Below, in pieces: positions 18,472 through 27,108 of a stretch of 64,000 nt of DNA (position 1 is its first letter; each line of letters opens with the position of its first letter). The translations under genes were made by a program, and so were the position numbers. Below the pieces are notes generated by a model that was not told where the DNA came from, ran no database searches, and was given only the letters and a program-made list of their open reading frames with translations. Source of the DNA: Spirosomataceae bacterium TFI 002 (GTDB taxonomy: Bacteria; Bacteroidota; Bacteroidia; Cytophagales; Spirosomataceae); assembly GCA_900230115.1 (NCBI GenBank), contig LT907983.1, positions 4,448,774-4,512,773 on the forward strand, read 5' to 3'.

Positions 18472-19341
18472 ATGTTAAAATTAGAAAATTTATCTCCGGC
18501 TAAAGGTTCAAACAAAACTAACACTAGAGTTGGTAGAGGCCAGGGTTCTGGTGGTGGTGGAACTGCCAAAAGAGGTCACAAAGGAGCTCAATCAAGATCG
18601 GGTTACAGTAAGAAAAAAGGTTTTGAAGGTGGACAAATGCCACTTCAAAGACGTGTACCTAAGTTTGGTTTCAAAAATATTAATAGAGTTGAATTTAAGG
18701 CTGTCAATCTTGACACACTTCAACTAATTGCCGAAAGCACTGGCTTAAATACTATTGATTTAAATACACTTTACAATGCGGGTGTAACTGCAAAGAGAGA
18801 CCTAGTTAAGGTTTTAGGTAGAGGAGAGTTAAGTTCTGCACTTCAAGTTAGAGCGAATGCTTTCAGTAAGAGTGCAATTGAGGCGATTGAAAAAGCTGGA
18901 GGTTCAGCTACTGTAGAAAAGAATGTTACTATAGAAGCAGGCGAAAAAATAAAAATTTCCTCTGTAGATAAGACTGAAGGAAAAAAGGAAGCACCAGTTG
19001 CTAAGAAGTCAGTTGCTGCAAAGAAAGTAGATGAAGAAGCAACTCCTGTAAAGAAAGCTGCTGTAAAAAAGACTACTTCAGCGAAAGGTGACGATTTGAA
19101 GAAGATTGAAGGTGTAGGTCCTAAAATTGCAGGATTGTTAAATGAGGCGGGTATTGTTACTTTCCAAAATTTAGCTGATGCGACACTTGACACATTAAAT
19201 GGAATTCTTGCAGAGGCTGGTTCAAGATATGCTTCACATAATCCAACTACATGGCCTGAGCAAGCTGCTCTAGCTGCTGCTGGTAAGTGGGATGAATTGC
19301 AAGTTTTGCAGGATAATTTGAATGGTGGTCGTCCAGAATAA
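18472..19341 (+). CDS. rplO: 50S ribosomal protein L15 with C-terminal helix-hairpin-helix extension
   Basis: 289 residues, about twice the usual L15 length (near 150). Residues 1-148 are L15: Gly-rich start with GRGQGSGGGGTAKRGHKG, then KGFEGGQMPLQRRVPKFGF. Residues about 150-206 form a Lys/Ala/Val-rich linker with repeated KK pairs. Residues 207-289 form a helix-hairpin-helix (DUF4332-like) domain: DDLKKIEGVGPKIAGLLNEA, then AGSRYASHNPTTWPEQA and GKWDELQVLQDNLNGG. The frame is continuous with no stop or frameshift. L15 assembles near the peptidyl-transferase centre; the extra domain probably protrudes and binds rRNA or DNA. I recall a similar tail on some bacteroidete L21 proteins. Confidence 0.93.
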   Translation: MLKLENLSPAKGSNKTNTRVGRGQGSGGGGTAKRGHKGAQSRSGYSKKKGFEGGQMPLQRRVPKFGFKNINRVEFKAVNLDTLQLIAESTGLNTIDLNTLYNAGVTAKRDLVKVLGRGELSSALQVRANAFSKSAIEAIEKAGGSATVEKNVTIEAGEKIKISSVDKTEGKKEAPVAKKSVAAKKVDEEATPVKKAAVKKTTSAKGDDLKKIEGVGPKIAGLLNEAGIVTFQNLADATLDTLNGILAEAGSRYASHNPTTWPEQAALAAAGKWDELQVLQDNLNGGRPE

Positions 19342-19352
19342 AATATTAGACA

Positions 19353-20678
19353 ATGAATAAATTTATAACGACTCTTAAAAATATTTGGTCTATTGAGGAA
19401 TTGAGAAATCGAATCCTTAATACCCTATTAATCATAGTAATTTTTAGGATTGGTTCGTTCATCGTTCTTCCAGGGGTAGACCCAACAAAAATTGCTGACT
19501 TAACTGCTGGTAATGGATTGTTGGGTTTATTAGATACTCTTGTAGGAGGAGCGTTTAGTAATGCGTCTATAATGGCATTAGGTATTATGCCATATATTTC
19601 AGCTTCGATTGCAATTCAGCTTCTTGGATTGGCATTGCCTTATTTTAGTAAATTACAGAAAGAAGGCGAGTCAGGAAGAAAGAAGTTAAATCAAATTACG
19701 AGATGGTTAACCATCGCTGTAACTGCAGTTCAAGGTTTTACTTATTTAAGAACTACAATCCCAACAGAAGCGATTACTGTAAATCAAGGATTATTTTACT
19801 TCTCATCAGTTATTATATTGGTGGCTGGTACAATGATGTGTGTATGGTTAGGTGAGAGAATGACTGAAAAAGGTGTTGGTAATGGAATTTCCATGATCAT
19901 CATGATTGGTATTGTTTCACGTCTTCCTGGTGCAATTATTGGTGAAGCTCAGGCTAGAGCTGCTAGTGGTCAAGTGTTATTTTTCGTATTAGAAATTGTG
20001 GCCTTGTTCCTTGTAGTGCTTTTTGCAGTAGCTGTTACTCAGGCGGTAAGAAGAGTGCCAGTTCAATATGCTAAGCAAATTGTTGGAAATAAAGTAGTAT
20101 CTGGTCAAAGACAATATTTACCGTTGAAAGTTAATATATCGGGTGTAATGCCTATTATATTTGGTCAGGCTTTAATGTTTGTTCCTTCGGCAGTTGCATC
20201 TCTGTTTGCAGATACAAGTGATACTGCTGCGAATATTCAGCAAGTGTTTTCAGACTTTACTTCTTGGCAGTACAATGCTTTGTATGCATTCTTAATTATT
20301 GCATTTACATTCTTTTATACTGCTATCTCGATTAATCCAAATCAGATTGCGGATGATATGAAGAGAGGTGGTGGATTTATACCAGGAATCAAGCCTGGTC
20401 AATCGACGAGTGATTTTATTGCAAGTATTTTGGATAGAATAACTTTACCTGGAGCAATATTACTTGCTTTGATTGCTGTTTTTCCAGCCATTGCTAGTCT
20501 TTTTGGAATGACACAAATATTTGCTTCATTCTTCGGAGGTACTTCATTACTTATCTTAGTTGGTGTTGTTTTGGATACATTACAACAAATTGAGAGTTAT
20601 CTTTTAATGAAGAGATACGAAGGATTGATGGAGTCAGGTAGATTAGAAGGAAGAAGTTCAACAATTTTAACTCAATAA
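19353..20678 (+). CDS. secY: Protein translocase subunit SecY
   Basis: 441 residues with about ten membrane segments. The start NIWSIEELRNRILNTLLIIV, the plug-region LLGLLDTLVGGAFSN, GIMPYISASIAIQLL and GIKPGQSTSDFIASILDRIT are standard SecY features. It forms the membrane channel for secreted and membrane proteins. Its place after rplO (11 bases) and before map (6 bases) is conserved. Confidence 0.97.
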   Translation: MNKFITTLKNIWSIEELRNRILNTLLIIVIFRIGSFIVLPGVDPTKIADLTAGNGLLGLLDTLVGGAFSNASIMALGIMPYISASIAIQLLGLALPYFSKLQKEGESGRKKLNQITRWLTIAVTAVQGFTYLRTTIPTEAITVNQGLFYFSSVIILVAGTMMCVWLGERMTEKGVGNGISMIIMIGIVSRLPGAIIGEAQARAASGQVLFFVLEIVALFLVVLFAVAVTQAVRRVPVQYAKQIVGNKVVSGQRQYLPLKVNISGVMPIIFGQALMFVPSAVASLFADTSDTAANIQQVFSDFTSWQYNALYAFLIIAFTFFYTAISINPNQIADDMKRGGGFIPGIKPGQSTSDFIASILDRITLPGAILLALIAVFPAIASLFGMTQIFASFFGGTSLLILVGVVLDTLQQIESYLLMKRYEGLMESGRLEGRSSTILTQ

Positions 20679-20684
20679 GTTATT

Positions 20685-21488
20685 ATGGCTAAAGGTGCCA
20701 TTTACCTAAAGAGTATTGAGCAAGCAGAAATAATCCGTGAAAACGGTGTGATCCTTGGAAAGGCTCATGCTGAAGTTGCGAAAGCAATAGAGGTTGGAGT
20801 AAAAACTAAAGATTTAGATAAAATAGCTGAGGAGTTTATAAGGGATAATGGCGGAAGGCCATCTTTTTTAAAACTTTATGATTTTCCAGCTTCGCTTTGT
20901 ATATCAGTGAATGAAGTAGTTGTTCACGGGATACCGAGCAATAGAGTTCTTAAAAATGGGGATGTTATATCTATTGATTGTGGAGTTCACAAGAATGGAT
21001 TTCATGCAGATAGTGCTTACACATATTGTGTTGGAGAGCCAAGTCAAGAAGTAGTTGATCTACTTACTTCTACAAAGGAATCTTTGTACGAAGGAATTGA
21101 TAAAGCTCGAAATGGAAATAGAATAGGTGATATAAGTAATGCTGTTCAAAGGTATAACGAAGAAAGAGGTTACGGAATAGTTAGAGAGTTGGTTGGACAT
21201 GGTATTGGTACTAGTGTTCATGAAGCTCCTGAAGTTCCGAATTTTGGAAAAAAAGGCAATGGTCCTTTAATTCGAAATGGGTTGGTAATAGCAATCGAAC
21301 CTATGGTTACCCAAGGTAAGAGATTTGTGGTTCAAGAAAATGATGGTTGGACGATTAGAACTGAAGATAGAAAACCAGCAGCTCATTATGAGCATACTGT
21401 TTTTGTAACTAAAGATGGTCCCCAAATTTTGACCACATTTGAATTTATAGAAGAAGTATTAGAGGCTAAAGAAATGTTTCTAGTTTAA
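20685..21488 (+). CDS. map: Methionine aminopeptidase, type I
   Basis: 267 residues, in the usual secY-map-infA order. The metal-binding set is visible: [20 protein letters not shown] (two Asp), [18 protein letters not shown] (His), AIEPMVTQG (Glu) and the final [12 protein letters not shown] region. It removes the initiator methionine from nascent proteins. infA follows after 7 bases. Confidence 0.96.
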   Translation: MAKGAIYLKSIEQAEIIRENGVILGKAHAEVAKAIEVGVKTKDLDKIAEEFIRDNGGRPSFLKLYDFPASLCISVNEVVVHGIPSNRVLKNGDVISIDCGVHKNGFHADSAYTYCVGEPSQEVVDLLTSTKESLYEGIDKARNGNRIGDISNAVQRYNEERGYGIVRELVGHGIGTSVHEAPEVPNFGKKGNGPLIRNGLVIAIEPMVTQGKRFVVQENDGWTIRTEDRKPAAHYEHTVFVTKDGPQILTTFEFIEEVLEAKEMFLV

Positions 21489-21495
21489 AGATTAT

Positions 21496-21714
21496 ATGGC
21501 TAAACAGGCAAACATACAAGTTGATGGTGTAATTGTGGAAGCTTTATCTAATGCAATGTTTCGAGTTGAACTCGAAAATAAGCATGAAGTAATTGCCCAT
21601 ATCTCAGGGAAAATGAGAATGCACTATATTAGAATTTTACCAGGTGATAAAGTAAAATTAGAAATGTCACCTTATGATTTATCAAAGGCGAGAATTGTGT
21701 ACCGCTATAAATAA
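21496..21714 (+). CDS. infA: Translation initiation factor IF-1
   Basis: 72 residues, the normal length. [20 protein letters not shown] and [19 protein letters not shown] form its single OB fold. IF-1 occupies the A site during initiation. rpmJ begins 21 bases on. Confidence 0.97.
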   Translation: MAKQANIQVDGVIVEALSNAMFRVELENKHEVIAHISGKMRMHYIRILPGDKVKLEMSPYDLSKARIVYRYK

Positions 21715-21735
21715 TTAAGAGATTAATTTAGAGTA

Positions 21736-21852
21736 ATGAAAGTTAAAGCATCAGTTAAAAAACGCAGTGTAGACTGCAAGGTGATTCGTAGAAAAGGTAA
21801 AGTATACGTAATCAATAAAAAGAATCCAAAGTTTAAACAAAGACAAGGTTAA
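21736..21852 (+). CDS. rpmJ: 50S ribosomal protein L36, cysteine-poor form
   Basis: 38 codons: [20 protein letters not shown] followed by [18 protein letters not shown]. This is L36, but only one of the usual three Cys and no zinc His remain, so it is the zinc-independent form. It starts 21 bases after infA and ends four bases before rpsM. Confidence 0.95.
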   Translation: MKVKASVKKRSVDCKVIRRKGKVYVINKKNPKFKQRQG

Positions 21853-21856
21853 TTAT

Positions 21857-22231
21857 ATGAGGATTTCAGGTGTAGATATTCCAGATAACAAGCGTGGTGA
21901 GATTTCACTTACTTATATCTATGGTTTAGGTAGAAGTTCGGCTCAACAGATTTTAGACAAAGCTCAAATATCGAGAGATAAGAAAGCTGGGGAGTGGTCT
22001 GATGATGAGGCAAACGAAATTAGAGCTCTTATAACAAATGAGCATTTAGTAGAAGGTGCACTCAGATCGGATGTGCAATTGAGCATTAAGCGTTTGATGG
22101 ATATCGGATGCTACAGAGGCTTGAGACACAGAAAGAGTTTACCACTAAGGGGACAGAGAACGAAAAACAACTCTAGAACTAGAAAGGGTAGAAGAAAAAC
22201 TGTTGCAAACAAGAAAAAAGCGACTAAGTAA
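21857..22231 (+). CDS. rpsM: 30S ribosomal protein S13
   Basis: 124 residues starting [20 protein letters not shown], with the helix-two-turn-helix [14 protein letters not shown] and the basic C-terminal [20 protein letters not shown]13 forms intersubunit bridges from the 30S head. In the 59 bases to rpsK a CAGGG/CCCTG hairpin (22244-22267) is followed by a T-rich stretch and may slow polymerase. Confidence 0.97.
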   Translation: MRISGVDIPDNKRGEISLTYIYGLGRSSAQQILDKAQISRDKKAGEWSDDEANEIRALITNEHLVEGALRSDVQLSIKRLMDIGCYRGLRHRKSLPLRGQRTKNNSRTRKGRRKTVANKKKATK

Positions 22232-22290
22232 TAAATAGTTGATCAGGGGGTGATATTATTCGCCCTGCCTTTATTTTTAAAAATAGACAA

Positions 22291-22686
22291 ATGGCTCAAG
22301 CTAAAAGAAAAGACAAAGCAAAAAAAAGAGTTGTAGTTGTTGAATCGCACGGACAAGTTCACGTCAAGGCGAGTTTTAACAACATCATTATTTCCATAAC
22401 TAACAGTACAGGACAAGTTATATCTTGGGCTTCTGCTGGTAAAATGGGTTTTAGAGGATCTAAAAAGAATACTCCATATGCAGCTCAAACTGCAGCTCAA
22501 AATTGCGGACAAACTGCATACGAAGCTGGAATGAGAAAAGCGGATGTATTTGTAAAAGGACCAGGTTCAGGACGTGAGTCTGCAATCAGAACAATTCAGA
22601 GTGTTGGTATAGAAGTAGTATCTATTACAGATGTTACACCGTTACCGCATAATGGATGTCGCCCTCCAAAACGTAGAAGAGTATAA
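22291..22686 (+). CDS. rpsK: 30S ribosomal protein S11
   Basis: 131 residues with [40 protein letters not shown] and the C-terminal [18 protein letters not shown], which define S11 on the 30S platform near the E-site mRNA. The Lys/Arg-rich N-terminus is typical. rpsD follows after 60 bases. Confidence 0.97.
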   Translation: MAQAKRKDKAKKRVVVVESHGQVHVKASFNNIIISITNSTGQVISWASAGKMGFRGSKKNTPYAAQTAAQNCGQTAYEAGMRKADVFVKGPGSGRESAIRTIQSVGIEVVSITDVTPLPHNGCRPPKRRRV

Positions 22687-22746
22687 TTATTATCAATTGA
22701 GCGTGAATTTGGACATTGGGATTCAACGCTCGCAAAAAAATTATTA

Positions 22747-23352
22747 ATGGCAAGATATACAGGTCCAAAGGCAAAGATATCAAGGAAGTTTGGAGAACCA
22801 GTAATGGGACCAAGCAAAGCTTTGCAAAAGAAAAATTACGGTCCAGGCCAACACGGTAGAGGTCGTAGAAGTAAGAAGTCGGAATACGCACTTCAGCTTC
22901 AAGAAAAACAAAAAGTGAAATACACTTATGGAATGCTCGAAAAGCAATTTGCGAGATTTTTCCACCTAGCATCTGTTCGTCCTGGTCAAACGGGTACTAA
23001 CTTATTGCAATTATGTGAATCAAGACTCGATAACGTTGTTTATAGATTAGGTATTGCACCTACTAGAAGGGCAGCTAGACAGTTGGTTTCTCATAAGCAT
23101 GTGATTGTTGACGGAGAAATTCTAAACATTCCTTCTGCTTTGATATTACCAGGTCAAGTTATTGGAGTAAGAGAAAAATCAAAAGCTATGGATATTGTAG
23201 GTGAAAGCCTAAGTACGAATAGTGCTCAGAAATATAGCTGGCTAGAATGGAATGCTGGCGAATTATCTGGGACGTTTTTAACTTATCCTGATAGAGAGTC
23301 AATTCCTGAGAATTTCAACGATCAGGCGGTTGTCGAATTGTACAATAAATAA
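22747..23352 (+). CDS. rpsD: 30S ribosomal protein S4
   Basis: 201 residues. MARYTGPKAKISRKFGEPV starts a form lacking the zinc-binding cysteines; the S4 RNA-binding domain has SRLDNVVYRLGIAPTRRAAR and QLVSHKHVIVDG. S4 nucleates 30S assembly and in E. coli is the feedback repressor of the alpha operon, which matters for the structured gap that follows. Confidence 0.97.
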   Translation: MARYTGPKAKISRKFGEPVMGPSKALQKKNYGPGQHGRGRRSKKSEYALQLQEKQKVKYTYGMLEKQFARFFHLASVRPGQTGTNLLQLCESRLDNVVYRLGIAPTRRAARQLVSHKHVIVDGEILNIPSALILPGQVIGVREKSKAMDIVGESLSTNSAQKYSWLEWNAGELSGTFLTYPDRESIPENFNDQAVVELYNK

Positions 23353-23358
23353 TATTTA

Positions 23359-23423
23359 GGTTGCAGGCCCTCCTGCAACCCATTTTCAATTTAGGAAATT
23401 CCTAAATTATTTCGTTAACGAAA
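23359..23423 (+). promoter_or_regulatory. Three consecutive palindromes between rpsD and rpoA
   Basis: Within the 86-base gap I see a perfect 9-bp hairpin with a CCCT loop (GGTTGCAGG/CCTGCAACC, 23359-23380), a 10-bp inverted repeat around one base (AATTTAGGAA-A-TTCCTAAATT, 23388-23408) and a 14-base palindrome TTTCGTTAACGAAA (23410-23423). No T-run follows the hairpin, so it is not a classical terminator. Likely roles are RNA processing, attenuation or binding of a regulator that sets rpoA output. Confidence 0.6.
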
Positions 23424-23438
23424 ATATACACCAAGAGT

Positions 23439-24428
23439 ATGTCAATTTTAGCATTTCAAATGCCAGATAAAGTCGTAATGGAGAAAGCCGACGACTTCCA
23501 TGGTTTTTTCGAGTTTAAACCACTTGAAAGAGGCTATGGTGTAACAATCGGCAACGCGTTACGCAGAATATTGCTTTCTTCTTTGGAAGGTTACGCTATC
23601 ACAGCCGTTAGATTTCCAGGAGTATTGCACGAATTTTCGTCAATTGAGGGTGTGGTTGATGACGTTACAGAGATTATTTTGAACATGAAGCAAGTAAGGT
23701 TCAAGAAGGTTTCTGATTACGTTGATAATAAAATCAGTGTAACAATAAAGAATCAAACTGAATTAAAAGCGGGTGATATTTCTGCTTTTACTCAAAGTTT
23801 CGAAATATTGAATCCAGATTTAGTAATTGCTAAGCTTGATTCTAAGACCGAATTAGAGTTTGAAATTATTGTTGACAAAGGTAGAGGTTATGTGTCTTCT
23901 GAAGATCAGAAGAACGGAGATCTTCCAATGGGCTTTGTTGCTATTGATTCTATTTACACCCCTATCAAGAATGTAAAGTTCAACGTTGAGAATACTCGTG
24001 TTGAGCAAAGAACAGATTACGAAAAACTTCTTTTAGAAATCAAATCTGATGGTTCAATTCATCCAGAAAGAGCTCTTCAAGAGGCCGCTCATATATTAAT
24101 TCAGCATTTCCTTAAGTTTACAGATGAGAACATGGTGTTTGATTCTAAGAGCGATGATGAGGACAACATGGTTGACGAAGAATTCTTACACATGAGAAAA
24201 CTTCTTAAAACTTCTCTTTCTGATCTTGATCTTTCGGTTAGAGCATATAACTGTTTAAAATCTGCTGATGTAAGAACACTTGGTGATCTTGCTAAGTTAG
24301 AAGTTGCAGATATGATGAAGTTCAGAAACTTCGGAAAGAAATCACTTACAGAGCTTGAGCAATTGGTAGCTGAGAAAGGACTTCATTTCGGAATGGATGT
24401 TACAAAATACAAACTTGACGAAGAGTAA
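23439..24428 (+). CDS. rpoA: DNA-directed RNA polymerase subunit alpha
   Basis: 329 residues. The N-terminal dimerisation domain has [20 protein letters not shown] and [14 protein letters not shown]; the C-terminal domain that contacts DNA and activators has [20 protein letters not shown] and [18 protein letters not shown]. It is the platform for RNA polymerase assembly. It follows three palindromes and precedes a structured 95-base gap. Confidence 0.98.
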   Translation: MSILAFQMPDKVVMEKADDFHGFFEFKPLERGYGVTIGNALRRILLSSLEGYAITAVRFPGVLHEFSSIEGVVDDVTEIILNMKQVRFKKVSDYVDNKISVTIKNQTELKAGDISAFTQSFEILNPDLVIAKLDSKTELEFEIIVDKGRGYVSSEDQKNGDLPMGFVAIDSIYTPIKNVKFNVENTRVEQRTDYEKLLLEIKSDGSIHPERALQEAAHILIQHFLKFTDENMVFDSKSDDEDNMVDEEFLHMRKLLKTSLSDLDLSVRAYNCLKSADVRTLGDLAKLEVADMMKFRNFGKKSLTELEQLVAEKGLHFGMDVTKYKLDEE

Positions 24429-24430
24429 AA

Positions 24431-24500
24431 ATCGCAGAATTTAAAATTATACAATCGTAATAGGTGGGAAATAGTAAACTGCGATCGTTATTTCCTTACC
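24431..24500 (+). promoter_or_regulatory. Interleaved inverted repeats before rplQ (pseudoknot-like)
   Basis: ATCGCAG (24431-24437) pairs with CTGCGAT (24479-24485). GGTGGGAAATA (24463-24473) pairs with TATTTCCTTACC (24489-24500) over 7+3 bp with small bulges. The arms alternate, so the RNA could form an H-type pseudoknot or two mutually exclusive hairpins just before the rplQ start at 24524. The pairings are seen; the function is inferred. Confidence 0.5.
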
Positions 24501-24523
24501 GTTACTTACTGATTATTTAGAAA

Positions 24524-25072
24524 ATGAGACACGGAAAGAAACACAATCACCTAGGCAGAACAAAATCACACAGAGTGGCAATGTTATCAAACATGGCTTG
24601 CTCATTGATTAAGTCTAAAAGAATTACAACTACAATTGCTAAAGCGAAAGCTTTAAGAGTTTATGTAGAGCCTTTGATAACTAAATCAAAGAATGACAAT
24701 ACTCACTCAAGAAGAGTTGTATTTTCTTACTTACAAGACAAAGAAGCTGTTAAAGAGCTTTTTGGGCCAGTAAGTGAAAAGATCGCTGAAAGAAATGGTG
24801 GTTATACAAGAATTATAAAATTAGGAACTAGACTTGGTGATAACGCTGAACTAGCTCTTATTGAATTAGTAGACTTTAACGAGAATCTTGTTGTTGATAC
24901 TACATCGGAAGGTGCAGTAGCTAAGAAATCAAGAAGAAGAAGAGGTGGCTCTAAGAAAACTGATGATGCTGTAGCATCTGAAGAAGTTGTTGCTGAAGCT
25001 GAAGTGGTTGAGGAAACTGCTCCAGTTGAAGAGAATAGCTCAGATGAGTCAACTGAAGAAAAAGCTAGCTAA
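24524..25072 (+). CDS. rplQ: 50S ribosomal protein L17 with acidic tail
   Basis: 182 residues. The first 120 or so are L17 ([20 protein letters not shown], then [15 protein letters not shown]), which lies at the bottom of the large subunit near the tunnel exit. A basic patch ([12 protein letters not shown]) and a strongly acidic tail rich in Glu, Val and Ser follow from about residue 130. Such tails are common in Bacteroidetes. It is the last gene before the cluster's terminator. Confidence 0.96.
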   Translation: MRHGKKHNHLGRTKSHRVAMLSNMACSLIKSKRITTTIAKAKALRVYVEPLITKSKNDNTHSRRVVFSYLQDKEAVKELFGPVSEKIAERNGGYTRIIKLGTRLGDNAELALIELVDFNENLVVDTTSEGAVAKKSRRRRGGSKKTDDAVASEEVVAEAEVVEETAPVEENSSDESTEEKAS

Positions 25073-25094
25073 TTATAGTTAGATGTATAAGGAA

Positions 25095-25124
25095 AGAGGA
25101 GATCTAACGGTCTCCTCTTTTTTT
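25095..25124 (+). terminator. Terminator of the ribosomal protein cluster
   Basis: AGAGGAGA (25095-25102) pairs with TCTCCTCT (25111-25118), closed by a further C-G inside, and is followed by seven T. It lies 23 bases after the rplQ stop. Confidence 0.9.
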
Positions 25125-25644
25125 ATGGCCTATAGTGTACATTCTAGTCGATATTCTGTTGTGTTAACTATTTTCATTCAGTTTATGTCTGATTTGTTTA
25201 AAATGCTTTTGAATGATCAAGACGCTTCTAAATTGATTTCAATCGTTGTCTTTATAGGGTTTGTAAATAATGTTTATTTAATGTAATATTATTAAGAGTT
25301 TAAAACGATTTGAAGTCATGGTTAAGTATTGATGTTTAGAAGGTGAAGATTATCCTATTTAGGATTAGAGTATTTCCGAATTGAAATGTAGTGAATATTT
25401 GCTGGTCGTAGATTATGCGATATAAAATATGCTATTAATATAAATAGGAAATATATAAATATGTAATAATGCAATATGGGCAAATAAAATATTTGATGAT
25501 ATAACTATTGGATAACTTAATTGTAATATTTATTGAAATTTCCTGTATATAGTCGGAAGGTTGATTGAAATATTTTAGAGGTCTTAATATTTGTATAGTT
25601 TTAAAGCGATTTCTGTTTAATAATTAATTCCAAAATAAAATCAC
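25125..25644. other. AT-rich gene-free stretch before the PII gene
   Basis: 520 bases between the rplQ terminator and the PII gene. Frames are broken and no homology is recognisable. The only signal is AATATTTG near 25588-25595, one mismatch from a -7 element, about 50 bases before the PII start. The same octamer precedes the porin gene at 28647. Confidence 0.5.
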
Positions 25645-25983
25645 ATGAAAAAAATTGAGGCCATAATTCGTAAGTCGAAGTTTTCTGAAGTTAGAGATGC
25701 CTTACATGAAGTAGGTGTTACTTTCTTTAGTTACTGGGATGTAACTGGAGTAGGTAATGAGCAAGAGGGGCATGTTTATCGTACCATTAGTTATAGCACT
25801 TCTGATATCCAAAGAAGGTACCTTTCTATCGTAGTTACAGATCCTTTCTTAGATGCAACTGTTAAAGCAATACTGGATGCTGCATTTACGGGAAATGTAG
25901 GGGATGGTAAGATATTTGTTTCTGATGTGATCGAAACTTACAGAATTAGAACTAAGGAAACTGGTAGCCCAGCAATTAACTAA
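25645..25983 (+). CDS. glnK: Nitrogen regulatory protein PII (GlnB/GlnK family)
   Basis: 112 residues with the PII frame: MKKIEAIIRKSKFSEVRDAL, DVTGVGNEQEGHVYRTISY in the T-loop, and GNVGDGKIFVSDV with the ATP-binding Lys. Tyr50 lines up with uridylylated Tyr51 of E. coli GlnB. The T-loop differs from the proteobacterial form in spacing, and Gln39 seems shifted to Gln40 (Glu39 at the canonical position). PII proteins sense ATP/ADP and 2-oxoglutarate and block AmtB; an AmtB gene lies 1.1 kb downstream. GlnK rather than GlnB is a guess from context. Confidence 0.88.
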   Translation: MKKIEAIIRKSKFSEVRDALHEVGVTFFSYWDVTGVGNEQEGHVYRTISYSTSDIQRRYLSIVVTDPFLDATVKAILDAAFTGNVGDGKIFVSDVIETYRIRTKETGSPAIN

Positions 25984-26060
25984 GGGTTTATTAATTTATT
26001 AAATATATTAAGCCGGGTGAAGTTTAACTAATATTTGCTTTGTTGGGATTTAAATATATT

Positions 26061-26098
26061 GAAAAGGAAGGGGATTTATTCTCTTCCTTTTCTTTTTA
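26061..26098 (+). terminator. Terminator after the PII gene
   Basis: GAAAAGGAAG (26061-26070) pairs perfectly with CTTCCTTTTC (26083-26092), then a T-run. It separates the PII gene from amtB transcriptionally. Confidence 0.85.
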
Positions 26099-27108
26099 TA
26101 AAACATATTAGGCTGCATCCCTTGTACAAAACAAAGTTGTTTCTTCCTTACTTTAACATTCCAATTTTAAGCTTAACTGTCACAGTGAAACAGTCTTCTT
26201 AGTCTCGTACTTGTGAGAATGTAATCTCATTGAGGATTGATGAAATATGAGTCATGTTGAAGTAGTACAATATTTCAATTAAATTCTTATAGTATTATTT
26301 TGTGCAAAACCTTCTAATCTAAAATTGCTTTATAATACTTAGGCATTTTCTAATTTATGCTATACTTTCTCCAATAGAATAGATTTTTAAACTTACTATC
26401 CAGCCAGCCTAGATAATTTGGTGCATGTACTTTAAAGTTTTTTTTAACTGCAATTGCTTTAATGGTAGCTAGTTTTTTTGGTGGAAAATATTTTTGGACA
26501 GTTTAAGACTTCTACAGTATAGAGTCTTCATATTTCCTATGAATTCTATCGCGTTTTACTAATACTAATTCCAATTTAGTAACATGTTCATGTCTTTAAG
26601 TTTACATGGAGTAGGTCACTTTTAATCCAAAGATTTCTTGTCTTTAATTCTTAGTAAGGCCAGGCTTAAGTTCGCTTTATCACGCTTTGGATAATTTTAC
26701 TGTATTGTTCTAGATGTTTGAGCAAATAATCACTTTTGAATACTTCAAAAGAAATCTAATTCTAGAAGAAAGTTGATTAAATGCCAACTAAAAAATCATT
26801 ATTCGTCTATTTTGAAAAATAAAATACTTTTTCAAAATTTATTTTGGTCTTGAAAATTGGTGAATTGCTGTATTAAAAGAAGAAAATATTGAATGCTAGG
26901 TGAAAAATATAAGAATAATGCAATGTGATGGAGAAAAGATAATATTTCGGCAAAGTGTCTACAAAAAGAATAAAATTTTGTTTAATGAATAAAATGAAAT
27001 ATAATTGCATCGTCAAAGTTCAAAAAGCTGTTTAAGGCAACTTTGATTTAAACAAAAGGGTAACCCCTAGAAAACCATTAAAAAACAATTAAACTAATAG
27101 CAAACGTT
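26099..27108. other. 1.0-kb gene-free stretch between PII and amtB
   Basis: No convincing gene on either strand in about 1,010 AT-rich bases. The longest suggestive piece is a minus-strand frame of about 48 codons near 26360-26505, containing APNYLGWLDSKFKN and then a stop. It might be the relic of a decayed gene, but I cannot identify it. Just before amtB, CAACTTTG (about 27040) is a one-mismatch -7 element. Otherwise I see nothing. Confidence 0.5.

Noticed and set aside
25083-25286. Possible 67-residue gene after rplQ
   Set aside because: It would run through the strong terminator at 25095-25124 and has no recognisable family or ribosome-binding context.
26360-26505. Reverse transcriptase or transposase remnant (YLGWL motif on the minus strand)
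   Set aside because: Only about 48 codons are open and the motif is too short to assign a family; kept only as an unexplained gap.
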